Both the position numbers and the translations under genes were made by a program. DNA of 59,559 nucleotides from Chitinophagaceae bacterium (GTDB taxonomy: Bacteria; Bacteroidota; Bacteroidia; Chitinophagales; Chitinophagaceae), in the NCBI GenBank assembly GCA_947375185.1, contig CANCEU010000012.1, forward strand, positions 1 through 59,559, written 5' to 3'. The notes beneath the pieces are model-generated. The model saw only the letters and a list, made by a program, of their open reading frames with translations. It ran no database searches and was not told the origin of the DNA. Positions 9,130-18,074 of this stretch are shown here, in pieces. Position 1 is the first letter of the stretch. Every line of letters starts with the position of its first letter.

Positions 9130-10671
9130 ATGAAAATGAAAAAATACAAATTAATAAATATGAAACAACTTTATTTACTCATTGTAGGCAGTTTGCTTTT
9201 TATAGCACAAGCATCTGCAAACAACTTGGTGATATCAGGAACACCAAGTTATTCTTCAGCAAACCAAACATTAACATTTACCATGGCTTGGGACAATAGC
9301 TGGTGTATCAATGCAGGTCCAACTAATTGGGATGCTGTTTGGATTTTTGTGAAAAGACAAAACTGTTCTGGAAATAATGCATGGGTACATCAAAAATTAA
9401 GTACAACAAGTGGTGATCATCTTGCTAAATTAGCAAGTAATAGCGCTACTTCTACCGATGTGCAAGTGGATGCTGTAAGTGATGGAATGGGTGTTTTTGT
9501 TAGACGTATTGGAACAAATGTGGTAGGTAATGTCGCCTCTCAAATTGTTACAGTTAAATTAGCTGGTACCAATCCAACTATTACAACTAGTAATACAGAC
9601 AATTTTGAAATTATTGGTGTTGAAATGGTTTATGTTCCGCAAGGTCAATTTTATTTAGGGGATGGTCGTACACCAAATTCAAACAATTTTTCAGCTGGTA
9701 CAGTAGCCCAGCCATTATTAATAACTTCTAACATTCAAACTAATGGTATAGGTGGTGCAATAAATTATACAAGTTCAACTTCTTATGGAAGTCCAGTTGC
9801 GTTACCTTCTACTTTTCCATTAGGCTATAATGGTTTTTATTGTATGAAGTATGAAGCTACTACAGGAGTGTTTTTAGAATTTATAAACACCTTAAGCTAT
9901 GATCAACAAGCATCTCATTTAACGGAACTTGGAACTGGAAACTTACCCAATGTTGCAGGAGCGATTTTTGATCAAAGTAATAACTATACTCAATGGACCA
10001 GGGTAAGTACTCCTGGAACATATAACACAGTTGCCGCGACATTTATAAACTCTTATCCATGGGCAACACAAGGATATTTGTCTTGGAAAACGGCCGCTGC
10101 TTTTCTTGATTGGTCAGGATTAAGACCGATGACCGAATTTGAATATGAAAAAGCATGTAGAGGCACTTTACCTCCTGTTGCAAATGAATATCCTTGGGGA
10201 AACACCACAATAACTGCGGTAACTGGTACAGCAAGCGATTGGACAAATGCAAACTCGGGTTATACTATTGTTGAAGGGCCTTGTTTTTATTGTTGTTGGG
10301 ATGGTATTTCGCAAAGGCCAGGTGCGTTTGCAAAATCTACAACCAATAGAACACAGTCTGGTGCTACTTATTATGGAATTATGGATATGGCTGGTAACTT
10401 ATATGAACAATGCGTGGGTGGTGCGGGGTATGATTACTCCACTTTCACAAACGCAAATGGGGATGGTGTATTAGCAGCAACGGGTTTTGCAAATACAACT
10501 GGATGGCCTTCAGTTGGAGGAGCCAATTCGGGTACTATTTTAAGAGGTGGCTGGATGAATAGCGGAAACGTTATTTATAATCAAGTATCAGATAGATCCT
10601 ATTATGGAGGAAGTGCAATAAATGCGTCAAGAAATAAATATGTTGGTGCTAGAGGAGTACGTTCTTATTAA
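9130..10671 (+). CDS. Secreted SUMF1/FGE-fold protein, paralogue 2 of 3
   Basis: A 513-residue protein with the same two-domain layout as the preceding gene: signal peptide, beta-sandwich (MAWDNSWCINAGPTNWDAVW, GMGVFVRRIG) and an FGE-like domain (VEMVYVPQGQFYLGDG, GFYCMKYE, LRPMTEFEYEKACRG, YGIMDMAGNLYEQ, GARGVRSY). Candidate starts are ATG at 9130, 9136 and 9160; 9160 places the signal peptide (MKQLYLLIVGSLLFIAQASA) directly at the N-terminus and may be the real start. The catalytic cysteine pair of true FGE is absent (RGGWMNSGNVIYNQVSDR). Differences from paralogues 1 and 3 concentrate in loops and in the last ~50 residues before RGVRSY, as expected if these surfaces bind different partners. 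Confidence 0.72.
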   Translation: MKMKKYKLINMKQLYLLIVGSLLFIAQASANNLVISGTPSYSSANQTLTFTMAWDNSWCINAGPTNWDAVWIFVKRQNCSGNNAWVHQKLSTTSGDHLAKLASNSATSTDVQVDAVSDGMGVFVRRIGTNVVGNVASQIVTVKLAGTNPTITTSNTDNFEIIGVEMVYVPQGQFYLGDGRTPNSNNFSAGTVAQPLLITSNIQTNGIGGAINYTSSTSYGSPVALPSTFPLGYNGFYCMKYEATTGVFLEFINTLSYDQQASHLTELGTGNLPNVAGAIFDQSNNYTQWTRVSTPGTYNTVAATFINSYPWATQGYLSWKTAAAFLDWSGLRPMTEFEYEKACRGTLPPVANEYPWGNTTITAVTGTASDWTNANSGYTIVEGPCFYCCWDGISQRPGAFAKSTTNRTQSGATYYGIMDMAGNLYEQCVGGAGYDYSTFTNANGDGVLAATGFANTTGWPSVGGANSGTILRGGWMNSGNVIYNQVSDRSYYGGSAINASRNKYVGARGVRSY

Positions 10672-10684
10672 TAGTGTTTTAAAA

Positions 10685-12229
10685 ATGAAAATTTCAAATA
10701 TGAAAAAGTATATTTTATTCTTTTTATTAACGGTGGGCATTTTAGAAACAGTTAAAGCTAATAACTTGACTATTTCAACACCAATTTATAGTGATGCTAA
10801 TAAAACAGTGTCATTTAATATTTCGTGGGATAATAGTTGGAGAATTTCAGCTGGTCCTACTAATTATGACGGAGTCTGGATTTTTATAAAAAGACAAGCA
10901 TGTTCTAATACGAATATTTGGGCTACTGCTTTAGTAAGTACAACATCGGGTGATCATGCAACTTCAATTGCAAGTGGCACTAATTTATTATCAGTAGATG
11001 CTGTGAGTGATGGAATGGGCGTTTTTGTACGAAGAACGTATAATGGACTTGGTAATATTGGATTACATACTGTTACATTAAAGTTGAATAGTTCAATGAC
11101 AACTAGTCCTGCAATTACACCTAGCTCATCTGATAACTTTAAGGTATTTGGAATTGAAATGGTATATGTTCCTCAAGGTCAATTTTATTTAGGAGATGGT
11201 AGACCAACCAATTCAAATAATTTCTCAGCAGGTAATAATGCGAGTACCCCTTTATTAATTACTGCAGCAACGCAAGCTGCAGGTTTGGGAGCATCTACAA
11301 ATTATACTTCCAACTCAACTTATGGTTGCCCTAATTTTTTACCTTCTACTTTCCCGATAGGATATAATGCAATGTGGTGTATGAAATATGAAATTACAGC
11401 GGTGAGTTATGTTGATTTTTTAAATACACTTACATATGATCAGCAATCAGTAAGATTATCAAAATGGGGTACTAGGTATCCGAATTCAGTGAATACTTAT
11501 TTTGGGAATGGTGGTCAAAAAGGAAGTATTTACACAAGTGTTGCTGGTACTTATAATACGATACCTGCAACTTTCACTTACAATACAAGCTATATGAGTT
11601 ACACTCCAGTTAATTATTTAAGCTGGACTGATTTAACCACTTATTTAGATTGGGCTGGTTTAAGACCAATGACTGATTTTGAATATGAAAAAGTTTGTAG
11701 AGGGCCACTAAATCCGATACCTTATGAATTCCCTTGGGGCAATACTTTAATTACACAAGCAAGTGGTACAGGTTCAAATAATGGTACCTACCAAGAAAGA
11801 GTGGGACAGTCTGGCGAAGGATTATGTTTTTATCAATGGAATGATAATAACTGGGCACCGTATAGATCTGGTTTTGCAGCAACAGCGACTACTACACGAT
11901 CTCAGTCTGGTGCTACTTATTATGGTATCATGGAAATTGGAGGTAATGTTTCAGAGCAAGTAGTTGGAGGTGGAAGTGGATATGATTATTCCAACTTCAC
12001 CACTGCAAATGGTGATGGGGCATTAGGTGCTGATGGAAATGCTAATACGGCAGGTTGGCCTACAGGGATAGGTGCCAACACTGGCAATTATTGTAAGGGT
12101 GGTGATTTTTATGGTTATGGTAGCTATCCATCAATAATTCAAGTTTCGGATAGACAACTTTATGGTGGCAACACTTATAATAATGGTCAAAATAATGGCA
12201 CAGGCGGAAGAGGTGTAAGATCATTTTAA
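10685..12229 (+). CDS. Secreted SUMF1/FGE-fold protein, paralogue 3 of 3
   Basis: Third tandem copy, about 514 residues from ATG 10685; ATG 10700 gives a cleaner signal peptide (MKKYILFFLLTVGILETVKA). The frame is open further upstream into the end of paralogue 2, but that extension is implausible. Domains match the two preceding genes: ISWDNSWRISAGPTNYDGVW, GMGVFVRRTY, then IEMVYVPQGQFYLGDG, MWCMKYE, LRPMTDFEYEKVCRG, YGIMEIGGNVSEQ and terminal GGRGVRSF. Residues between KGGD and SDR carry no cysteine, so the FGE copper/cysteine site is missing. All three copies are full length and in frame, which argues that they are maintained rather than decaying. Confidence 0.72.
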   Translation: MKISNMKKYILFFLLTVGILETVKANNLTISTPIYSDANKTVSFNISWDNSWRISAGPTNYDGVWIFIKRQACSNTNIWATALVSTTSGDHATSIASGTNLLSVDAVSDGMGVFVRRTYNGLGNIGLHTVTLKLNSSMTTSPAITPSSSDNFKVFGIEMVYVPQGQFYLGDGRPTNSNNFSAGNNASTPLLITAATQAAGLGASTNYTSNSTYGCPNFLPSTFPIGYNAMWCMKYEITAVSYVDFLNTLTYDQQSVRLSKWGTRYPNSVNTYFGNGGQKGSIYTSVAGTYNTIPATFTYNTSYMSYTPVNYLSWTDLTTYLDWAGLRPMTDFEYEKVCRGPLNPIPYEFPWGNTLITQASGTGSNNGTYQERVGQSGEGLCFYQWNDNNWAPYRSGFAATATTTRSQSGATYYGIMEIGGNVSEQVVGGGSGYDYSNFTTANGDGALGADGNANTAGWPTGIGANTGNYCKGGDFYGYGSYPSIIQVSDRQLYGGNTYNNGQNNGTGGRGVRSF

Positions 12230-12249
12230 TTAAAACAAGAAAGCAAGTA

Positions 12250-15200
12250 GTGAATTTTAAAAAGTATATATTATTATTACTTTTTACCGTAAGTATAAAT
12301 TGCGTTTGGTCACAAACAAATTTTTTCTTTGGCGGTACATCAGGTACAGGCACTGGCCAAAAGCTACTGCTGTCTGCTACTTCATGTCCATTAAATTATG
12401 ACACTACGCTTTTGTTTTATAGAGGTGGAAATTATGGCAGTTATGGTAGTACTTCCATTAGCGCTACGGCTTGTCCAACAAGAATTGATACTGTTTTAAA
12501 TATTTATCATGGCGGAAATTATGGTTCTTATGGAATGACCTATATTAGTGCTACTTCCTGTCCAACAAGTTTTGATACTACATTAAATATATATCATGGT
12601 GGAAACTATGGTTGTTATAGTACTACACCAATCAGTGGTTCGGTCTGCGTTTATAATTTAGATAGTTCAGTATTAATTTATAAAGGGGGTAACTATGGTA
12701 GTTATTCAACTACTTATATTAATGCTGCTACTTGTCCTTTCCCTGATGCAATGAATATTTGGATGGGAGGAAGTTCCTCAAATAGTGCAACTGGAATTTT
12801 AAATAATAATGTTTCCAACAATACTTCTGGACCATTTATAAGTAGTATTAGTGATACTACTATTTTTAGCGGTAACTGTGTTACACTTACAACAAGTGGA
12901 ATAGGAACAACAGCTTATTCATGGAGCCCCTCAGTTGGATTAAGTAATCCAAACATATCAAATCCTGTAGCAAATCCAACCACCACAACAGCATACACTG
13001 TTACAGCTACTGGCGCAAGTGCAGGATGTAGAAATGTGGCCACTGTAATAGTCACTGTAAATAGCAATAATGGTGGAGCAACTTCTATCAGTTATCCATC
13101 TCAAATTAGTACAAGTATTACCACAGTTCAGCCGGTAACTTTAACAGGAATAACCAACGGAACTTTTACTGCTTCATCGGCTAATTTAAAAATAAATGCA
13201 GCCAATGGTGCAATCACTCCAAATACAAGTACAGTAGGCACTTACTTGGTTACTTATACATATGGTAATTGCGGCAATACGGTTACAACCAATGTAACAA
13301 TAACTGCAGATGCATCCAACCATGGTGAAGTTGTTTATCCTAATTTTTATTTAGGTGCTACAGCTGGTGCAGGAGATGCTAAAGAAATTTTGTCTCAAGG
13401 ATCTTGTACGGTTTTGATTGATTATACTCAGTTGTTATATGCAGGAGGTACAGCAGGTACGACCACGCCAAAATCTATTTTATCTCAAGGTGCGTGTACT
13501 GCATTGATTGACTATACGCAATCTTTGTATGCTGGTGGTACAGCGGGAACCGCAACTCCAAAATCCATTTTATCTCAAAGTGCTTGTACTCCCTATATTA
13601 TACCTTCCAATACTATTTATATGGGAGGAACAGCTGGTTCTTCCACACCAAAAGCGATACTTTCAAACATGGCATGTTCATTCCCTGTTGGTGAGAATTT
13701 TTACATTGGAGGTAGCGGAACTGGTTATGGAAATGGTAGTTTAACGCCTTCAACAAGTGCGATTAATGGAACGGCAGTAGCAACAAGAGCGGACACGACC
13801 ATTTGTCCAGGCACTCCGATTATTTTAAATACTACTGGTGCCACTAACTATACTTGGACACCTGCTACCGGTTTAGATAATTCCTTAAATGCGAATCCAA
13901 CTGCAACACCAATGTCAACAATTACATATACGGTTGTAGGCTCAGGTGCAGGAGTGGGTTGTATTAATACTGCAAAAGTTACGGTTACTGTTTTAAAAGA
14001 TTCATTAACATCGGTATCTTATGGTGCTTATTCCTTTGATGAAAATGATTTGACTGTTAAGAAAGTCAATTTTATTTATGGACCATTAACCGGAACTTAT
14101 TCTGCTAGTCCTTCTGGTATGTTCTTAAATACTAGTACAGGGTCCTTTACTCCCGGATTAAGTACGAGTGGATTATATGCAATTAGTTACAATTATACAA
14201 AAGGTGTTTGTAATTATAGTTTTGTTTCCAATGTAAATATTACTACACTTCCTCCATCAATATCTTATCCTTCCCCAAGTGTATTTTATGTAAACTATGC
14301 TGGCACTACCGTAGCTCCATTGAATTCTGGAGGCAGGGCCTTAGGCTATGAAATATTAGATTCCTTACCTGCAGGGCTTACCATAAATACAACTACGGGT
14401 ATTATTTCGGGCACAGCAACAACGCTTGTTGAAAATGCACAAGTCAGAGTGCGCGCCTTTAACTATACGAAGGTTGGTACTACCAATTATAGTGATACTT
14501 ATACAATGACAATTTCAGTTAGGAAGCCAATCATCAATTCAACCACTTCGTCGATTACAAGTATGAATACCACATATGGTTCTGCTTCTTCGCAAAATAC
14601 ATTAAATGTTTCTGGTCAATTTATTATTCAAAATATTTTAGTTACTCCACCTACAGGATTTGAAGTTTCTAAAACTTCAGGGACTGGTTTTGCGAATACG
14701 GTTACGATTACTCAATCGGGAGGTAATATTACCAATACCACTATTTATCTTAGAATTAAAAATAATGCTGCTGTTGGAAACTTAACAGGTACCGTTTTAT
14801 TAACGAGTATGGCGGCTGATGATTATAATATTCCTTTAGCAACAAGTTATGTTGCACCAGCTCCATTAACGATTACTGCGAGGTATTTCCAAAAATTCTA
14901 TGGTTCAAAAATAAATTTAGGTGCTGGAAATAAAAACTTTACTTCATCAGGTTTGTTAAATGGAGAGACCATTGGATCTGTTACTTTAACAGCAAATGGA
15001 GGAACTGCTGCAACTGATGCTGTAGGATTGTACGACATTACTCCGTCTGCTGCCGTTGATGGGACTTTCTCCTCTTCCAATTATAATATCACTTACACAC
15101 CTTCCCAATTTGAAGTTTTGTATAGTTTATATAATTTCCAATTAACCGGTAATACGTCTAACTGGGTGAAAGGTAAAGTACCTGCTCCCAAATTGGTTGC

Positions 15201-15474
15201 AGGAGTGGTATCTAATATTACAAGTACGGATATGGTGTTTACTTCAATGATACCAGCTTCATTTGTGAATATTGCAGAAAGAGGTGTTTGTTGGGATACT
15301 AGTATTAATCCGACCATTGCTGTAAATAAATTGGCTGATGGAAGTACGAATAATGGATTAATGACGTCCAATGTAACGGGATTGACTACCGGAACCACCT
15401 ATTATATTAGAACTTATATCACAGTTGGGAACTATACCTACTATGGGCCCAATGTGAAGTTTACTACTTATTAG
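12250..15474 (+). CDS. Large secreted repeat protein with Ig-like modules
   Basis: A 1074-residue protein starting at GTG 12250; the signal peptide (MNFKKYILLLLFTVSINCVWSQ) supports this start. Order of parts: a Gly/Cys 29-residue repeat block (~30-172); a PKD/Ig-like module of the gliding-associated type (AYSWSPSVGLSNPN ... YTVTATG); a spacer; a second 30-residue repeat block (~367-486); a second Ig-like module (NYTWTPATGLDNS); a putative-Ig module (PAGLTINTTTGIISGTA); an MBG/YDG-like module (KFYGSKINLGAG); and a C-terminal FN3-like domain (GLTTGTTYYIRTY). No T9SS sorting domain is obvious at the C-terminus. It follows the FGE-like trio by 20 bases and probably ends the operon. A surface adhesin or scaffold is likely; the ligand is unknown. 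Confidence 0.65.
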   Translation: MNFKKYILLLLFTVSINCVWSQTNFFFGGTSGTGTGQKLLLSATSCPLNYDTTLLFYRGGNYGSYGSTSISATACPTRIDTVLNIYHGGNYGSYGMTYISATSCPTSFDTTLNIYHGGNYGCYSTTPISGSVCVYNLDSSVLIYKGGNYGSYSTTYINAATCPFPDAMNIWMGGSSSNSATGILNNNVSNNTSGPFISSISDTTIFSGNCVTLTTSGIGTTAYSWSPSVGLSNPNISNPVANPTTTTAYTVTATGASAGCRNVATVIVTVNSNNGGATSISYPSQISTSITTVQPVTLTGITNGTFTASSANLKINAANGAITPNTSTVGTYLVTYTYGNCGNTVTTNVTITADASNHGEVVYPNFYLGATAGAGDAKEILSQGSCTVLIDYTQLLYAGGTAGTTTPKSILSQGACTALIDYTQSLYAGGTAGTATPKSILSQSACTPYIIPSNTIYMGGTAGSSTPKAILSNMACSFPVGENFYIGGSGTGYGNGSLTPSTSAINGTAVATRADTTICPGTPIILNTTGATNYTWTPATGLDNSLNANPTATPMSTITYTVVGSGAGVGCINTAKVTVTVLKDSLTSVSYGAYSFDENDLTVKKVNFIYGPLTGTYSASPSGMFLNTSTGSFTPGLSTSGLYAISYNYTKGVCNYSFVSNVNITTLPPSISYPSPSVFYVNYAGTTVAPLNSGGRALGYEILDSLPAGLTINTTTGIISGTATTLVENAQVRVRAFNYTKVGTTNYSDTYTMTISVRKPIINSTTSSITSMNTTYGSASSQNTLNVSGQFIIQNILVTPPTGFEVSKTSGTGFANTVTITQSGGNITNTTIYLRIKNNAAVGNLTGTVLLTSMAADDYNIPLATSYVAPAPLTITARYFQKFYGSKINLGAGNKNFTSSGLLNGETIGSVTLTANGGTAATDAVGLYDITPSAAVDGTFSSSNYNITYTPSQFEVLYSLYNFQLTGNTSNWVKGKVPAPKLVAGVVSNITSTDMVFTSMIPASFVNIAERGVCWDTSINPTIAVNKLADGSTNNGLMTSNVTGLTTGTTYYIRTYITVGNYTYYGPNVKFTTY
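12424..12765 (+). repeat. Four 87-base repeats coding Gly/Cys 29-mers
   Basis: In-frame units begin at 12424, 12511, 12598 and 12685, each opening with GGNYG(S/C)Y and carrying one cysteine near position 17 and an aromatic-rich end (LNIYH-like). A more divergent unit (GGTSGTGTGQKLLLSATSC) precedes them. The last unit is 27 rather than 29 residues. One conserved Cys per unit suggests disulfide pairing between neighbouring repeats. Confidence 0.85.
13444..13707 (+). repeat. Three 90-base repeats coding Gly/Cys 30-mers
   Basis: In-frame units begin at 13444, 13534 and 13624, each starting GGTAG and containing TPK(S/A)ILS with one cysteine at about position 18. A diverged unit (LGATAGAGDAKEILSQGSC) comes just before. 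The layout, spacing and single Cys match the 29-residue repeats earlier in the same protein, so both blocks look like one repeat family. Confidence 0.85.
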
Positions 15475-15490
15475 CGTTGATTTTATTTAT

Positions 15491-15498
15491 TATATTTG
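15491..15498 (+). promoter_or_regulatory. Candidate -7 promoter element TATATTTG
   Basis: Exact TAnnTTTG match 19 bases before the ATG at 15518 in the 43-base gap after the repeat protein gene. It would give a leader of roughly 16 bases and suggests that the small downstream gene is transcribed separately from the surface operon. Confidence 0.5.
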
Positions 15499-15517
15499 TT
15501 GTATAAAATAATAAAAC

Positions 15518-15796
15518 ATGAAATCAAACAACAATTTAGTAAAAGGAATTTTTATAGGTATGGGTATTATGTTATTGACTGCATTTGTTGCAGAGAAAAC
15601 ATTTACATTAAAGTTTTCTGAAACTGAAATCAACAAACACTATCAAAAATTATCTATCATCAAACAAATCGTAGATAATAGTAATTTGGCTCATCAGGAT
15701 GTAGTTTTTGTATCTAAAAGTATTGATAGTTTACAAGCTGAAATCCTTACTCAAGTGAAAGCGCAAATTGAAACTCCAGCGCCAGCTAAGAAGTAG
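15518..15796 (+). CDS. Small membrane-anchored protein of unknown function
   Basis: A 92-residue protein not recognised as a named family. It has one N-terminal hydrophobic segment (GIFIGMGIMLLTAFVA, residues ~10-25), a charged helical middle (SETEINKHYQKLSIIKQIVD) that may form a short coiled coil, and an Ala/Pro/Lys tail (PAPAKK). The topology suggests an inner-membrane anchor with an extracytoplasmic helix, although an uncleaved signal sequence is also possible. It lies between the surface operon and the convergent feoB gene and has its own promoter-like element. Confidence 0.55.
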   Translation: MKSNNNLVKGIFIGMGIMLLTAFVAEKTFTLKFSETEINKHYQKLSIIKQIVDNSNLAHQDVVFVSKSIDSLQAEILTQVKAQIETPAPAKK

Positions 15797-15831
15797 GATT
15801 ATACAAATTGCGTAATTAGTAATAATATAAT

Positions 15832-17943
15832 TTATTTGAGTAGGGAATAAACTCCCCAGCTCATTACATAGGCAAGGCCCGTCATCATGAAAAATTGAAT
15901 GGCGGGCCATTTCCATGATGCTGTTTCCCTTTTCACGATAACGAGGGTGCTCATACATTGCATTGCAAGTACATAAAATATCATAAGTGATAATGCAGCT
16001 GCAAAACTATATACCAACGTCCCGTCGGGGCGTTTAGCAGCCTTTAATTTATCAGTTAGTGAACTATTGTCGGCTGCTTCCACACTATACAAAGTAGCCA
16101 TTGTGCCTACAAATACTTCACGTGCTGCAAAAGAAGTAATTATGGCAATTCCCATTTTCCAATCAAATCCAAGTGGCGCAATAACGGGCTCAATTGTTTT
16201 ACCTAAAACACCAGCGTAGGAATGCTCTAATTTTTGAGTATGGTATATTTTATCTAATTGCGCTTTTTGTTCAGGATGTACTGCAACTTGCTGAACATAC
16301 ATTGTTTCTACTTGTTGCATTTGTTTGCTAGGCCCATAATTGCTTAAAAACCACAACAGCAAACTAATGATCATAATTACCTTTCCTGCGTCTGTTACAA
16401 ATATTTTTGCTTTTTGTATCATGGTGACACCCACATTTTTCCAGCGAGGGGCACGATATACTGGTAACTCTAAAATAAAGTAACTCTTTTCTTTTATTTT
16501 CACAAACCATTTAAGTACCATGCTTGCAAGTAAAGCCATTACAATTCCAAGTAAATACAATCCCATCATCACTAAACCTTGTAAACTTAAAAAACCAAAG
16601 TATATTTTTTTGTCAATCACCAAAGAGATTAAAATAGTATACACGGGAAGTCTTGCGCTGCAACTCATAAATGGAGTGACCATTATAGTTAGTAATCTTT
16701 CTTTTTTATTTTCAATATTCCTAGCACTCATTATGGCAGGAACCGCACATGCAAATCCACTTATCATTGGCATTACACTCTTTCCATTCAATCCCACTTT
16801 GCGCATGAGCTTGTCACTTAAAAAACTAATACGCGCCATGTATCCAGTGTCTTCTAATAAAGTGATTAGTCCAAATAAAATCATTATTTGAGGAATAAAA
16901 ACAAATATTCCTCCAAGTCCAGCAATAATACCATTTACTAATAAGTCCTCCCACCATGCGTTTGGAAGGATTGTATTTAAGTAAGTGGTTAAGTTTGTAA
17001 AAATCCATTCAATTCCATCCATTGGGTATCGAGCCATCCAAAAAACAGATTGAAAAAGAATAAATAATACCGAAAATAAAATAGCGTATCCACCAACACG
17101 GTGTAAAAAAATATTATCCAACTTGTCTGTTCTTTTTTTCTTTGCAGTAGGGTCAGGTGCTGTTACCCTACATTTCATGATTTCTTGAATATGACTATAT
17201 CGTTGTAATATTTCCTGTGCCTGTGTTTTAGTATGGTTGAAATTATTGTCAATTTCAATTTGTTCAATTTTATGTTGCAATTCATTCTCCAAAGGAAATG
17301 CTTCGTGGTGCATTAAATAATGTAATGCAGCATAGTCGCTAGTGGTTGGAAATAAATTTTTAAAAGCATCAATGGCTGCCGGTGCTAAATTTTTATTATC
17401 AATGAAGCTTTCTTGATTTTTAGATCTTGGAGTTTCGATAATTCCAATTAAAGCATTTTTTAATTCGGACAGTCCTTTGCTTTTTCTGGCATCTACTGCG
17501 ACAACAGGAATGCCTAAATCATTTTGTAATCCTTCGATATCTATTTTGATTCCTTTCTTAGCTGCTAAATCATTCATGGTAAGGGCTAAGACAACAGGCT
17601 TTTTTAAATCAATAATTTGACTACAAAAAAGTAGGTTTCTTTTTAAATTACTTGCATCTGCTACTAATAAAATAACATCAGTATGCATTTCCAAATCAAC
17701 TCCCATGAGTACTTTATAAGCAACCCATTCATCCTCTCTTTTAGGGTAAAAACTATAGGTCCCTGGTAAATCAATCAATGTTGATGGGTGACCACCAAGT
17801 ACGAGTTCGCCTGTTTTTTTGTCTACGGTGACACCAGGGAAGTTGCCTACCTTTTGATTTAAACCGGTCAATGCATTAAAAAGCGAACTTTTACCGCAGT
17901 TTGGATTACCCACTAAAGCAATATGTATACCGGCTTTAAGCAT
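15832..17943 (-). CDS. feoB: Ferrous iron transport protein B
   Basis: A 703-residue inner-membrane Fe(II) transporter. The N-terminal G domain shows G1 GNPNCGKSS (residues 12-20), the switch region NFPGVTVDKKTGE, G3 DLPG (58-61) and G4 TMND (~122). After a helical linker come the transmembrane Gate domains with GFACAVPAIMSARN and SCSARLPVY, both conserved family motifs with membrane cysteines. Length is normal for the family. Neither feoA nor feoC is fused or adjacent, which is unusual. Start ATG 17943 is fixed by the GTPase N-terminus. A TAGCTTTG element ends four bases before the ATG, so the transcript may be nearly leaderless. It is convergent with the small protein gene to its left. Confidence 0.95.
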   Translation of the reverse strand: MLKAGIHIALVGNPNCGKSSLFNALTGLNQKVGNFPGVTVDKKTGELVLGGHPSTLIDLPGTYSFYPKREDEWVAYKVLMGVDLEMHTDVILLVADASNLKRNLLFCSQIIDLKKPVVLALTMNDLAAKKGIKIDIEGLQNDLGIPVVAVDARKSKGLSELKNALIGIIETPRSKNQESFIDNKNLAPAAIDAFKNLFPTTSDYAALHYLMHHEAFPLENELQHKIEQIEIDNNFNHTKTQAQEILQRYSHIQEIMKCRVTAPDPTAKKKRTDKLDNIFLHRVGGYAILFSVLFILFQSVFWMARYPMDGIEWIFTNLTTYLNTILPNAWWEDLLVNGIIAGLGGIFVFIPQIMILFGLITLLEDTGYMARISFLSDKLMRKVGLNGKSVMPMISGFACAVPAIMSARNIENKKERLLTIMVTPFMSCSARLPVYTILISLVIDKKIYFGFLSLQGLVMMGLYLLGIVMALLASMVLKWFVKIKEKSYFILELPVYRAPRWKNVGVTMIQKAKIFVTDAGKVIMIISLLLWFLSNYGPSKQMQQVETMYVQQVAVHPEQKAQLDKIYHTQKLEHSYAGVLGKTIEPVIAPLGFDWKMGIAIITSFAAREVFVGTMATLYSVEAADNSSLTDKLKAAKRPDGTLVYSFAAALSLMIFYVLAMQCMSTLVIVKRETASWKWPAIQFFMMTGLAYVMSWGVYSLLK

Positions 17944-17947
17944 GTGG

Positions 17948-17955
17948 CAAAGCTA
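17948..17955 (-). promoter_or_regulatory. Candidate -7 promoter element TAGCTTTG for feoB
   Basis: Read on the minus strand, TAGCTTTG is followed by four bases and then the feoB ATG. With the usual distance from this element to the start point, transcription would begin at or beside the start codon. No clear -33 TTG is seen. Confidence 0.45.
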
Positions 17956-18048
17956 ACTTTTATGGTTGGCGTTGACTTACGAAATTAGAAATTGACCTAA
18001 ATGAGCAATATTCGTGATATTAGTCACTTATATACTATCACCTTTACT

Positions 18049-18056
18049 TATTTTTG
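18049..18056 (+). promoter_or_regulatory. Candidate -7 promoter element TATTTTTG for M28 peptidase
   Basis: Exact TAnnTTTG match 18 bases before the ATG at 18075, implying a leader of about 15 bases. It lies in the divergent region shared with feoB. Confidence 0.5.
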
Positions 18057-18074
18057 CTCCATTAAATAGTTAAA

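Noticed and set aside
7586..12229. Diversity-generating retroelement targets, since FGE-fold proteins with variable C-termini are classic DGR substrates
   Set aside because: No reverse transcriptase gene and no template repeat closely matching any C-terminal coding region is visible; the three copies differ throughout, including silent sites, as in ordinary divergence.
12424..13707. CRISPR-like or satellite repeat arrays
   Set aside because: Repeats are in frame, multiples of three, without unique spacers of constant length, and lie inside a continuous coding region.
15797..15831. Terminator between the small protein gene and feoB
   Set aside because: Only short AT-rich inverted repeats are seen, with no stable stem or clear T-run.
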